Assembly: GCA_001412425.1 (NCBI GenBank)
Contig: LKUH01000391.1
Span: 1 to 25,943 of the forward strand
Direction: 5' to 3'
DNA from: Candidatus Cloacimonas sp. SDB
GTDB taxonomy: Bacteria; Cloacimonadota; Cloacimonadia; Cloacimonadales; TCS61
DNA: 25,943 nt
In this document: positions 15,124-22,501 of the stretch, one piece after another
Layout: each line of letters begins with the position of its first letter
How positions within the stretch are numbered: position 1 is the stretch's first letter
The notes under the pieces: model-generated
Seen by the model: only the letters and a program-made list of their open reading frames with translations
The model's database searches: none
Told to the model about the DNA's origin: nothing
Made by a program: the position numbers and the translations under genes

Positions 15124-15877
15124 ATTGGGAAAAATAATCTTCCCTTGTTAAAAATTGTTCTTCCAGAGCCTGCAATTGCTCTCGGGAGTTAATTCCGCTA
15201 ATTTCCAGAATGTCATCCAGAACTACTGAGATCACTTTTTTCCCCGAATCATTCAATATCTTCAGAGTGTCGGTTAGATAATACTCCTGCTGTTTATTTT
15301 TATTATCGATCTTACTTAATGCCTTGAAGAGATCAACAGCATTAAAGCAGTAAATACCTGTATTGATCTCTTTGATCTCTCTGATTGTATCATCTGCATC
15401 TTTAAATTCTACAATTCTACTAACGTTCCCATCCTTATTTCTTACAATTCTGCCATACATGGCAGGATCTTCCATTATAGCTGTTAACACAGTGCAATTA
15501 GCATCATTAAGGATGTGTAGTTTCAACATTTTTTTCAGGGTCTGATGCCTTAATAAGGGTACATCACCACATAGAATAAAAACTACTCCGTTAAATCCGC
15601 GAAATACATCTTTACACATCATAACGGCATGACCTGTACCCATTTGTTCTTTCTGCTCTATAAATATAATTCTTTCATTTTCAGGTATCACATCGATAAC
15701 TAAATCTTTTTTATACCCTACCACAATAGCAATGGTGCTACTTTTAATCTTCTCAGCTATGGTTATAACTCTATTTATCATTGGTTTTCCGGCCAGTTGG
15801 AAAATTACCTTGGGTTTGTCTGACTTCATTCTGGTCCCTTTCCCGGCTGCCAGAATTATTGTACCTATTTTTGGCAT
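15122..15877 (-). CDS. GlmU-type uridylyltransferase, N-terminal domain only
   Basis: Nucleotidyltransferase of 251 residues that matches the pyrophosphorylase half of GlmU, which makes UDP-GlcNAc from GlcNAc-1-phosphate and UTP for peptidoglycan and LPS. Key motifs: LAAGKGTRMKSDKPKV (9-24), QKEQMGTGHAV (75-85), CGDVPLL (103-109, metal Asp105), YGRIVR (141-146), EINTGIYCF (170-178) and EYYLTD (198-203). The left-handed beta-helix acetyltransferase domain of normal GlmU (about 450 residues) is absent: the frame ends at 15122 and the HIT gene follows directly. Acetylation of GlcN-1-P must therefore be done by another protein, or the substrate differs. ATG follows GGAG closely, and the gene overlaps folK by 13 bp. 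Confidence 0.85.
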   Translation of the reverse strand: MPKIGTIILAAGKGTRMKSDKPKVIFQLAGKPMINRVITIAEKIKSSTIAIVVGYKKDLVIDVIPENERIIFIEQKEQMGTGHAVMMCKDVFRGFNGVVFILCGDVPLLRHQTLKKMLKLHILNDANCTVLTAIMEDPAMYGRIVRNKDGNVSRIVEFKDADDTIREIKEINTGIYCFNAVDLFKALSKIDNKNKQQEYYLTDTLKILNDSGKKVISVVLDDILEISGINSREQLQALEEQFLTREDYFSQ

Positions 15878-16326
15878 AAATCTCCGTGAATATCTCTGAT
15901 GGTTTTTCCCAATACAGGGTGTACAAAATCGGGAGATAATTCCACTAGAGAGTCTAACACAAATTTTCTTTTATGTAATTCTCTGTGCGGAATTATCAGT
16001 TTTGAGCTGGTGATAACCTGGTCACCGTAAAACAGAATATCTATATCGATTTTTCTCGGTCCCCACTTAAAATTGTGCTTTCTGCCCATATCCTCTTCTA
16101 TGCGTAAGATTTTTTTCAACAGGATTTCCGGGTCTAAATCTGTTTCAATTTCTAACACGCAATTGATAAAATCTGGTTGTTCAGTATATCCAGCCGGTTT
16201 AGTCTCCAGTTTGTCAGAGATTTTTAGAACCTGGATATTATTCAGATCGTTCAATTTGCTAACAGCTTCATCGATCTGTGCTGTTCTGTTGCCAAGATTG
16301 GAGCCAAGACCCAGATAACAAATCAT
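15865..16326 (-). CDS. folK: HPPK, 6-hydroxymethyl-7,8-dihydropterin pyrophosphokinase
   Basis: Folate pathway enzyme of 153 residues that transfers pyrophosphate from ATP to the pterin made by FolB. Motifs: GLGSNLGNR (6-14), ETKPAGYTEQPDFINCV (41-57), the metal and ATP block GPRKIDIDILFYGD (89-102, Asp94 and Asp96), and IPHRELHKRKFVLDSL (112-127). All expected catalytic residues are visible and the length is normal. The start ATG overlaps the folB stop by 4 bp, so the two consecutive pathway steps are translationally coupled. No folP or folE is seen in the window. Confidence 0.95.
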   Translation of the reverse strand: MICYLGLGSNLGNRTAQIDEAVSKLNDLNNIQVLKISDKLETKPAGYTEQPDFINCVLEIETDLDPEILLKKILRIEEDMGRKHNFKWGPRKIDIDILFYGDQVITSSKLIIPHRELHKRKFVLDSLVELSPDFVHPVLGKTIRDIHGDLCQK

Positions 16327-16682
16327 TGCTCGGATCTTTCCATTTCAATTTCTACAGAGCTTAATGACCCGTTTATGGGAACAGAAGGTTTACGGATTTT
16401 AACTGAAGTATGAGTAATACTGGGAAATTTTTTCATAACGGAATCCAGTATGGTATTTGCACAGTCTTCTAATAAAAGAAATTCCCTGTTTTCCAGAATT
16501 TCTTTGATCATGGCATAAACCCGAGTGTAATCTATCGTATCATCTAAATGCCTGATGGCTTTATCATTAGAAGGATCGGTTTCAAGTGTAAAATCTACCT
16601 GAAAACGTTGACCCAGTTTTCTTTCTTCAGGATGAACACCATGATGTCCGTAAAATATCATATCATATAGATGGATCTTCAT
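16323..16682 (-). CDS. folB: Dihydroneopterin aldolase
   Basis: FolB, 119 residues, which cleaves 7,8-dihydroneopterin to 6-hydroxymethyl-dihydropterin and glycolaldehyde, the step before FolK. The signature YGHHGVHPEERKLGQRF (11-27) carries the conserved Glu20 region. IDYTRVY (50-56), LLLEDCA (69-75) and VKIRKPSVPINGS (93-105) with the conserved Lys complete the fold. It is expected to form an octamer in the cytoplasm. It overlaps the upstream RseC-like gene and the downstream folK gene by 4 bp each (ATGA), a tightly coupled order. Confidence 0.95.
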   Translation of the reverse strand: MKIHLYDMIFYGHHGVHPEERKLGQRFQVDFTLETDPSNDKAIRHLDDTIDYTRVYAMIKEILENREFLLLEDCANTILDSVMKKFPSITHTSVKIRKPSVPINGSLSSVEIEMERSEQ

Positions 16683-17107
16683 TTTTTTACCTTTCCTATT
16701 ATTTCAAAATGGATTTTTCGGGCAAATTTCTTATCCAGAAGATAAATAGCTATACCACTTAAAAGCAGACTTGAAAAAGATAACAAAATAGCAAAATTTT
16801 CGGATAATTCAAAAAGGAATTTTGCCAGAAAATAAAAAAAGATCATGAAAAATATCGGCAGGATAAAGACTATGAAAGAAGATAACAGTTTAACCCCGGA
16901 TGAAATTGAGATCTCAATAATATCACCTTTTTCCAAAGGAAGATCTGTTTTAATACGATGAGTAAATGATCTGTTAGGACCGCCGCAAACACCACTGATA
17001 GCACATGTTTTACAGCTTCCGCTTTTCTGGATTTCAATCAAAACACCATCTGCAAAAACTTCTATCACTTTTGCTCTGTCTTCCTGAACTTCAATTTCAT
17101 TTTCCAT
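16679..17107 (-). CDS. RseC/MucC-like membrane protein
   Basis: Protein of 142 residues resembling the RseC/MucC domain. The N-terminal soluble part (1-70) has a Cys cluster C32-x2-C35-x5-C41 in SCKTCAISGVCGG, followed by a short beta domain (KGDIIEISI at 60-68). Two transmembrane helices follow at about 71-96 and 103-124, and a basic C-terminus. Related proteins help regulate sigma-E in gamma-proteobacteria or act with the Rnf/Rsx electron-transfer complex that reduces SoxR. Neither rnf/rsx genes nor a sigma-E operon are in the window, so the role here is unknown; a cysteine-based redox or iron-sulfur role is possible. AGGA lies six bases before the ATG. It overlaps rfaE2 by 11 bp. Confidence 0.75.
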   Translation of the reverse strand: MENEIEVQEDRAKVIEVFADGVLIEIQKSGSCKTCAISGVCGGPNRSFTHRIKTDLPLEKGDIIEISISSGVKLLSSFIVFILPIFFMIFFYFLAKFLFELSENFAILLSFSSLLLSGIAIYLLDKKFARKIHFEIIGKVKK

Positions 17108-17570
17108 GCTTAATCCTGTTTATGATCTGAGTAGTAGAGAAACCTGTAATATAATTTATGCTTAATACTTCACCGCCATTTTTTAAAACTAATTCAGAAC
17201 CAACTATGTCCTTAACCTGCCAGTCTCCACCCTTAACCAGAATATCCGGCTTAATGTATTTTATTAGATCGTAAGGAGTATCTTCTTGAAATATAACGAT
17301 ATAGTCTACACTAATCAACTCGCTTAAAACCAATGCTCTAGCTTGTTGCAGATTTAAAGGTCTGTCATTTCCTTTCAGTCTTTTTACCGATTCATCACTG
17401 TTAAGACCCACTATTAAAATATCACCCAGATCTTTGGCTTTTCTAAGATATTTTATGTGACCTGCATGGATTAGATCGAAACAGCCATTGGTGAATACAA
17501 TTTTTTGGGATCGTTTTTTCAAACTGTCCACGATTTGCCGGATTTCCTGTCTGCTTTTTACTTTACTCAT
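17097..17570 (-). CDS. rfaE2: Heptose-1-phosphate adenylyltransferase
   Basis: Cytidylyltransferase-fold enzyme of 157 residues matching the C-terminal domain of HldE. It makes ADP-heptose from D-glycero-beta-D-manno-heptose 1-phosphate for the LPS inner core. Motifs: FTNGCFDLIHAGHIKYLRKA (26-45, HxGH at 35-38), RPLNLQQARALVLSEL (70-85), LVKGGDW (111-117) and the ISTT-like GFSTTQII (142-149). The sugar-kinase domain fused to it in E. coli is absent; it is probably a separate gene elsewhere, as in many non-proteobacteria. Start and purF stop overlap by 4 bp. It supports a Gram-negative envelope with heptose-containing glycans. Confidence 0.93.
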   Translation of the reverse strand: MSKVKSRQEIRQIVDSLKKRSQKIVFTNGCFDLIHAGHIKYLRKAKDLGDILIVGLNSDESVKRLKGNDRPLNLQQARALVLSELISVDYIVIFQEDTPYDLIKYIKPDILVKGGDWQVKDIVGSELVLKNGGEVLSINYITGFSTTQIINRIKHGK

Positions 17571-18931
17571 CTGGTCACCGGATATTTACCATTAAAGCAG
17601 GCATAGCAGTATTCATCAGGTTCTTTCACAGTGCTGCTCAATTCATCAATTGTAAGATAGCGCAGTGAATCTGCTCCGATAAACTGTCTGATCTCTGCAA
17701 TATTCTTATTATTAGCTATCAATTCGGTCCGCGTTGGGGTATCAATTCCATAATAACAGGAATGCTTTACTGGTGGAGAACCTATAAGCAGGTGCACTTC
17801 TGAAGCTCCAGCTTTCTTGATGAGTTTTACTAGCTTTTTTAAAGTAGTACCACGAACTATTGAATCATCTATCAATATAATTCTTTTATTCAGGAAAAAA
17901 TTGGGGAGAGGATTGAATTTTTGTCTAACACTTTCATCTCTAATGGTTTGTTCCGGCTTGATAAATGTTCTTCCCACATAATGATTTCTGATCAATCCCA
18001 TTTCGTAAGGAATGCCTTTTGCCCGGGCATAACCCAGAGCGATAAAGTTCGATGAATCCGGAACGGGAACTACCAGATCTGCTTCCAAATTACAACTTTC
18101 AGCTAACTTTTTTCCTATATTCTGCCGGACAGCGTAAACATTTTCACCAAAGATGAAGCTGTCGGGTCGGGAAAAATAAATATGTTCAAAAATGCAGTGT
18201 CTGCAGTTAGCAGAATTCCTTAATTGATTAGGATCGTTCCGATAACTGGTTCTTCCCTTTTCATTGACAATAATGATTTCAGCCGGTTCAACTTCTTTCA
18301 GCCAGGCAGGATTGAGAATATCAAGAGCGCAGCTTTCCGATGCTGCAACAGTTTCTCCCTGTTCTAATTCTCCGAAGACCAGAGGTCTGAAACCATAGGG
18401 ATCCCTGAAAATATACATTTCGTTTTTGGTTGCTAAAATGGAAGAATATGACCCTTTCACATATTTCATCATTTTTTTAATCGCTTCTAAAATTGTTTTA
18501 TTCTTCTTTTCAACCTGATATACAATATACTTAAGTATGAGCTCACCATCATTGGTACTGACGAAATAAACCCCCTTGGATTCCAGTACTTTTCTCAATT
18601 CCTCGTAATTCACGATGTCGCCATTACTGGTGAGAGTGTAGGAAGGTCCGGAAAGTGTTTCTACAAGATGAGGTTGAGAATTATATTCGCTGGAATCTCC
18701 TCTGGTGGGATACCTTACGTGTCCTATGGCAATATTACCCTGAAGTTGTGCTAATTTATTTATTCTGAAAACATCTTTTACCAGCCCCATTTTCTTACGC
18801 AGTTTAATGGAAATCCCATCATTCACAGCCATTCCGCAGCTTTCCTGCCCCCTGTGTTGCTCGGCAAAGAGACCTAGTGTAGCCAGTTCAGCAGCTTTAG
18901 CATTATTATAAATTCCAAATATTCCACACAT
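17567..18931 (-). CDS. purF: Amidophosphoribosyltransferase
   Basis: First committed enzyme of purine synthesis: glutamine and PRPP give phosphoribosylamine. The 454 residues begin MCGIFGIY, so Cys2 becomes the N-terminal nucleophile after Met removal. Glutaminase residues include QHRGQES (25-31), HVRYPTRG (71-78), and SNGDIVN (102-108). The PRPP loop is ILIDDSIVRGTTL (352-364). Four cysteines match the Fe-S ligands of the Bacillus subtilis type: C246, C392, C442 and C445 (YCYACFNGKYP), so an oxygen-sensitive 4Fe-4S cluster is likely. Unlike B. subtilis there is no propeptide: the codon before the ATG is the plsY stop TAG in the same frame. AGGGG lies about 11 bases upstream. Confidence 0.95.
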   Translation of the reverse strand: MCGIFGIYNNAKAAELATLGLFAEQHRGQESCGMAVNDGISIKLRKKMGLVKDVFRINKLAQLQGNIAIGHVRYPTRGDSSEYNSQPHLVETLSGPSYTLTSNGDIVNYEELRKVLESKGVYFVSTNDGELILKYIVYQVEKKNKTILEAIKKMMKYVKGSYSSILATKNEMYIFRDPYGFRPLVFGELEQGETVAASESCALDILNPAWLKEVEPAEIIIVNEKGRTSYRNDPNQLRNSANCRHCIFEHIYFSRPDSFIFGENVYAVRQNIGKKLAESCNLEADLVVPVPDSSNFIALGYARAKGIPYEMGLIRNHYVGRTFIKPEQTIRDESVRQKFNPLPNFFLNKRIILIDDSIVRGTTLKKLVKLIKKAGASEVHLLIGSPPVKHSCYYGIDTPTRTELIANNKNIAEIRQFIGADSLRYLTIDELSSTVKEPDEYCYACFNGKYPVTR

Positions 18932-19555
18932 CTATTTCTTACCCCTGAAATTCAGTTTATTTTCCTCACCCTTTAATATCCTGTTAATATTACTTCTGTG
19001 TTTTATAAGAATAAACATAAAAATTACACTTGTAAAAATTAATATTTCATAATTCTGAAAGGAATTGCTAAGATTTATAATCAATTCATAAATAAAAAGT
19101 GCTGCTGCTGCCAGGATTGATCCCAGGGAAACGTATTTGCTTATTGCAATAACAATAATGAAAACCAATACAGCAATTAAGCTTGCTGCAGGTGCCAGTG
19201 CCAGAAAAACACCAGCTGAAGTTGCAACCCCCTTTCCACCTTTGAATTTAAGAAAAATAGTGAAAATATGACCAATAACGGCTGCAAGACCAATGAAAAT
19301 TAGATAAAGAACGGGAATATCAGGTAGGATCAATTTACTGACATAAACTGCAAAAAAGCCTTTGGCAATATCAATGATCATTGTGATAATACCTATTTTA
19401 GTTCCTAATACTCTCAGGGCATTTGTCGCGCCGATATTTCTGCTGCCATGCTGCCGCAGATCTATACCTCTTGATCTTCCAAACAGGTAGCTGGTTGGAA
19501 TACTACCCAGCAAATAAGCTGCCAGAATAAGACTACAGATCGTCATCAGGTTCAT
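18932..19555 (-). CDS. plsY: Acyl-phosphate glycerol-3-phosphate acyltransferase
   Basis: Inner-membrane enzyme of 207 residues that acylates glycerol-3-phosphate with acyl-phosphate, the first step of phospholipid synthesis. The three active-site motifs are present: GSIPTSYLFGR (17-27) with HGSRNIGATNALRVLG (36-51), then FKGGKGVAT (about 103-111), and KHRSNINRILKGEE near the C-terminus. Five to seven hydrophobic helices are visible. The long frame would begin at GTG 19588, but ATG 19555 (or ATG 19546) gives the normal N-terminus and has GGGGTAG just upstream. With that start it overlaps the der stop by 23 bp. The next gene, purF, starts immediately after the stop. Confidence 0.93.
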   Translation of the reverse strand: MNLMTICSLILAAYLLGSIPTSYLFGRSRGIDLRQHGSRNIGATNALRVLGTKIGIITMIIDIAKGFFAVYVSKLILPDIPVLYLIFIGLAAVIGHIFTIFLKFKGGKGVATSAGVFLALAPAASLIAVLVFIIVIAISKYVSLGSILAAAALFIYELIINLSNSFQNYEILIFTSVIFMFILIKHRSNINRILKGEENKLNFRGKK

Positions 19556-20864
19556 TTCTACCCCGGAAAAATACTTTGAGGGAAGCACCCTTGAACTTGA
19601 AACTGTCCCTTAACTGATTTTCCAGATATTTCCTGTAATGTTTGGTGATTAATTTGGCATTGTTGCAGAAGAAGACAAATGTGGGAGGATGAGTTTTAAC
19701 CTGAGTGCAGTAATAGATCTTTGTGTGTTTACCACTGGAGTGGGAAGGAGCATATTTTCCGACAGCCTTGGTGAGAAATTTATTGAGTTCTGATGTTGTT
19801 ATCCTTTTTTTACTTTCTTCCTCAACTTCCAATATCTTATCCAGTATTTTTCTGACTCTCTGACCGGTTAATGCTGAAACAAAGATCTTAGGAGCAAATT
19901 GCACAAAAGGTAATTCATCATTGATCTTGTTGATAAAATTACCGATCGTGGCATTATCCTTCTCTATCAGGTCCCATTTGTTTATCAGCAGAATAACGTC
20001 TTTAAAATTTCTGATAGCGTAGGAAGCGATTTTCTGATCCTGAGTTGATATTTCCTGAGTGGCATCCAGAACCAGCAGCACTATATCGGATCTGTTAATG
20101 CTCTCAATCGTCCGCATAGCACTGAAATATTCCACTCCGTACTTGATCCTCTTCTTTTTTCTTAATCCGGCTGTGTCTATCAGAATAAGATTCCTTTTAA
20201 AATGGTGCAGCTGAAGATCGATCGAATCCCTGGTTGTACCTGGAATTTCAGTGACAATATTTATATCTTCTCCCATTATCTTATTTACCAGCGATGACTT
20301 ACCTACATTCGGTTTCCCGACAATGGCAATTTTGATGGAGTCGTCCTCTACTTTTTGTTCGGCAGGAATTTTTGTTATTCTGTTGATTAAGCGATCTAAC
20401 AAATTACCCACATTGCGTCCCTGAACTGCAGCTATTGGAAAAGCTTCTCCAAATCCCAGCTGCAAAAAATCATAGATCTCAAGTTCATCTTTTTCGTTAT
20501 CTACTTTGTTTGCTACAAGCATCACCTTTTCCCGTTTAGGATAAAGAATTTTAGCAATTTCCAGATCAATATCGGTAGTTCCCACTTTCGCATCTACGGT
20601 AAATAATATAAGGTCAGCTTCCTCAATTGCGATCTCAGCCTGAAATTTTACTGCTTTGTCAATACTGTCATCAGATTTGGGAATTATACCACCAGTATCT
20701 ACCAGATTGAATTTATAACCTGACCATTCAGCTTCTTCGTACTTGCGATCTCGGGTTATACCCTCTTCTGAATCCACAATAGCTATTCTTTTACGACAAA
20801 TCCTGTTGAAAAGTGTAGATTTACCCACATTTGGTCTGCCGACAATCGCAATAATATTCTTCAT
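19533..20864 (-). CDS. der: Ribosome-assembly GTPase Der (EngA)
   Basis: Essential GTPase with two G domains, needed for 50S subunit maturation; 443 residues. Domain 1: GRPNVGKST (9-17), VDTGG (55-59), NKVD (119-122). Domain 2: GKPNVGKSS (183-191), IPGTTRDS (207-214), DTAGLRKKKR (230-239), NKWD (295-298). A C-terminal KH-like domain runs from about 350 to 443, including THPPTFVFFCN. ATG at 20864 is preceded by AAGGAAGTG. It is the first gene of the 21-gene minus-strand run, so the promoter for that run is expected in 20865-21109. A TTNACGC motif lies 18 bp upstream of the ATG. Confidence 0.96.
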   Translation of the reverse strand: MKNIIAIVGRPNVGKSTLFNRICRKRIAIVDSEEGITRDRKYEEAEWSGYKFNLVDTGGIIPKSDDSIDKAVKFQAEIAIEEADLILFTVDAKVGTTDIDLEIAKILYPKREKVMLVANKVDNEKDELEIYDFLQLGFGEAFPIAAVQGRNVGNLLDRLINRITKIPAEQKVEDDSIKIAIVGKPNVGKSSLVNKIMGEDINIVTEIPGTTRDSIDLQLHHFKRNLILIDTAGLRKKKRIKYGVEYFSAMRTIESINRSDIVLLVLDATQEISTQDQKIASYAIRNFKDVILLINKWDLIEKDNATIGNFINKINDELPFVQFAPKIFVSALTGQRVRKILDKILEVEEESKKRITTSELNKFLTKAVGKYAPSHSSGKHTKIYYCTQVKTHPPTFVFFCNNAKLITKHYRKYLENQLRDSFKFKGASLKVFFRGRNEPDDDL

Positions 20865-20881
20865 TACACTTCCTTAAAAGC

Positions 20882-20888
20882 TTCACGC
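20882..20888 (+). promoter_or_regulatory. TTNACGC motif copy 1, upstream of der
   Basis: TTCACGC on the plus strand, in the presumed leader of der. It is the outlying member of a set of four TTNACGC matches in the 245-bp divergent region. On its own it would be unremarkable. Confidence 0.4.
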
Positions 20889-21036
20889 CTTACAGCCAAT
20901 CTTTTTACTCAAAGTAATTTGTCAAACTAAATTGAACAAATCCACTTACAATGCTACTTTTCAAATTTTATTGTAACAAATTTATTAGAAGTCCAGAAGT
21001 TAATTTTTTGATTAAAACATAATTTTTAAACTACCT

Positions 21037-21064
21037 TTTACGCTTAATATCCTTGACATATAAT
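21037..21064 (+). promoter_or_regulatory. tldD: Promoter of tldD-tldE
   Basis: A consensus -10 box TATAAT at 21059-21064 lies 16 bp after a TTTACG (-35-like, 4 of 6 matches) at 21037-21042. Transcription would start near 21071, giving a leader of about 40 bases. A perfect TTGACA at 21053-21058 touches the -10 but has no good -10 of its own at the right distance (AATTTC at 17 bp), so I prefer the TATAAT reading. Confidence 0.5.
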
Positions 21065-21075
21065 GCAAGCGTCAA
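21037..21075. promoter_or_regulatory. Inverted repeat spanning the tldD promoter, likely operator
   Basis: TTTACGCTT at 21037-21045 and AAGCGTCAA at 21067-21075 are inverted copies that match at 8 of 9 positions, separated by 21 bp. They flank the -10 box and cover the -35-like element, the usual layout of a repressor operator. A third copy in the same orientation as the left arm, TTTACGC, is at 21086-21092. The binding protein cannot be named; this is inference from pattern and position. Confidence 0.45.
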
Positions 21076-21085
21076 AATTTCACAC

Positions 21086-21092
21086 TTTACGC
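21086..21092 (+). promoter_or_regulatory. TTNACGC motif, third copy near tldD
   Basis: TTTACGC in the predicted leader of tldD, 5 bp before the Shine-Dalgarno AGAGGAGG. It has the same orientation as the left arm of the inverted repeat at 21037-21075. A protein bound here would block elongation or ribosome access (inference). Confidence 0.4.
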
Positions 21093-21097
21093 CACAC

Positions 21098-21105
21098 AGA
21101 GGAGG
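21098..21105 (+). promoter_or_regulatory. tldD: Shine-Dalgarno that sets the tldD start
   Basis: AGAGGAGG, four bases before ATG at 21110. The open frame extends to a TTG at 21053, but that codon is part of the promoter TTGACATATAAT and has no ribosome site. Confidence 0.85.
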
Positions 21106-21109
21106 AAAA

Positions 21110-22492
21110 ATGATCAAAACAGAGCTGATAGAAAAAGTCATTGAAAAAGCTCTTTCAAACGGTGCTGATTTTGCTGAACTTTTTGTAGAAAATACCTATA
21201 ATTCACTAATCAGTTTTAACGATAATAAAACACAGCAGAATATTGCCGGAAAAGATTTCGGGGCAGGTGTGAGAGTATTCTATGGACATACTGCCATATA
21301 TGCCATAACAAACGATCTCAGTGAACGATCTCTATTAGAAGCTGCCAATGCAGTTAGCAAGGCGGGAAAAGGTAATACAAAAACAACTTTAATCGATCTT
21401 CGCAGACATAATTTCAGTGATAAGCATCCCATTATTATTCCTAATATCGAAGTTTCCAAGAAAGAAAAAATAGATTTTATCCGGCGGATCAATAATGCTT
21501 CCAGAAATTATGATCCCTGCATAAGCCAGGTAGATATCAATATGATTGAAAAGATGCAGCATGTCCTTATAGCTAATAGTGAAGGTCTTCTTGCCAATGA
21601 TAAAAGAAATTACTCGCGCATCTATGTCAGCTCCATAGCTTCCAGTGGAAAGGAAAAACAAACTGGTACGGAAGGACCCGGTCGCATGGCAGGTTATGAA
21701 TTTTTTAACACGATTGATCCGGAAGAACTGGGAAGAAAAACTGCAGCAGTTGCCTCTCTTATGCTTAAATCGGAGTATGCTCCCAGCGGAAAATTACCGG
21801 TGGTCATAGATAACGGATTCGGTGGCGTGATCTTTCACGAAGCCTGCGGTCACTCTCTGGAAACAACTTCTGTTGCCAAAGGTGCCTCAGTTTTTGCTGA
21901 TAAGCTGGGAAAACAGATTGCAAACCCGATTGTAACTGCAATTGATGATGGTACAATTCCAAATGAATGGGGAAGTGAGAACATTGATGATGAAGGTACG
22001 CCAACTCAGAAAACGGTTCTCATTGAAAAGGGAATACTCAAGTCTTTTATGGTGGATAAATTAGGTGGATTGAAAATGGGGCTTAAGCCAACCGGCAGCG
22101 GCAGGAGACAATCTTACAAATTCGCCCCTACTTCCAGAATGAGAAATACCTACATTGCTGCAGGTAAGCATAAATTGGAAGACCTTATTTCCAGCGTGGA
22201 TTATGGTCTCTATGCTAAAAAGATGGGTGGCGGTTCGGTTCTTCCTGGTACCGGAAATTTTAATTTTGCGGTTTCGGAAGGATACATCATCAGAAAGGGC
22301 AAAGTTGCAGAACCTGTAAGAGGAGCTACTCTTATTGGTAATGGGGCAGATGCTCTGTTTAAAATCAGTATGGTCGCTGATAACCTGGCTATGTCGCAGG
22401 GTATGTGCGGATCCATCAGCGGTAGTGTTCCCACAAATGTAGGACAACCTGCTATCAAAATTGATGAATTGATCGTCGGCGGAAGAAAATAG
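21110..22492 (+). CDS. tldD: TldD, metalloprotease subunit
   Basis: Protein of 460 residues from the chosen start. TldD carries the zinc site of the TldD/TldE protease, which in E. coli removes the microcin B17 leader and degrades the CcdA antitoxin. The HExxxH motif is H243-EACG-H248 in FGGVIFHEACGHSLE, the expected place and form. Other family blocks are DDEGTPTQKTVLIEKGIL and, at the end, VPTNVGQPAIKIDELIVGG. It lies in a two-gene operon, 9 bp before tldE, and is divergently transcribed from der. No small peptide-precursor gene is visible around it, so the natural substrate is probably encoded elsewhere. A possible operator covers its promoter. Confidence 0.95.
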   Translation: MIKTELIEKVIEKALSNGADFAELFVENTYNSLISFNDNKTQQNIAGKDFGAGVRVFYGHTAIYAITNDLSERSLLEAANAVSKAGKGNTKTTLIDLRRHNFSDKHPIIIPNIEVSKKEKIDFIRRINNASRNYDPCISQVDINMIEKMQHVLIANSEGLLANDKRNYSRIYVSSIASSGKEKQTGTEGPGRMAGYEFFNTIDPEELGRKTAAVASLMLKSEYAPSGKLPVVIDNGFGGVIFHEACGHSLETTSVAKGASVFADKLGKQIANPIVTAIDDGTIPNEWGSENIDDEGTPTQKTVLIEKGILKSFMVDKLGGLKMGLKPTGSGRRQSYKFAPTSRMRNTYIAAGKHKLEDLISSVDYGLYAKKMGGGSVLPGTGNFNFAVSEGYIIRKGKVAEPVRGATLIGNGADALFKISMVADNLAMSQGMCGSISGSVPTNVGQPAIKIDELIVGGRK

Positions 22493-22501
22493 GAGGAAGA
22501 A

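Noticed and set aside
19556..19588. N-terminal extension of PlsY from GTG 19588
   Set aside because: It adds eleven polar residues before the first helix, lacks a ribosome site, and increases the overlap with der.
20903..20925. TTGACA at 20920-20925 on the minus strand as the der promoter
   Set aside because: No acceptable -10 box lies 16-18 bp downstream (the sequence there is AGATTG), so the der promoter could not be placed.
21053..21109. N-terminal extension of TldD starting at TTG 21053
   Set aside because: The region holds the promoter-like TTGACATATAAT and the inverted repeat, and the strong Shine-Dalgarno at 21098-21105 points to ATG 21110.
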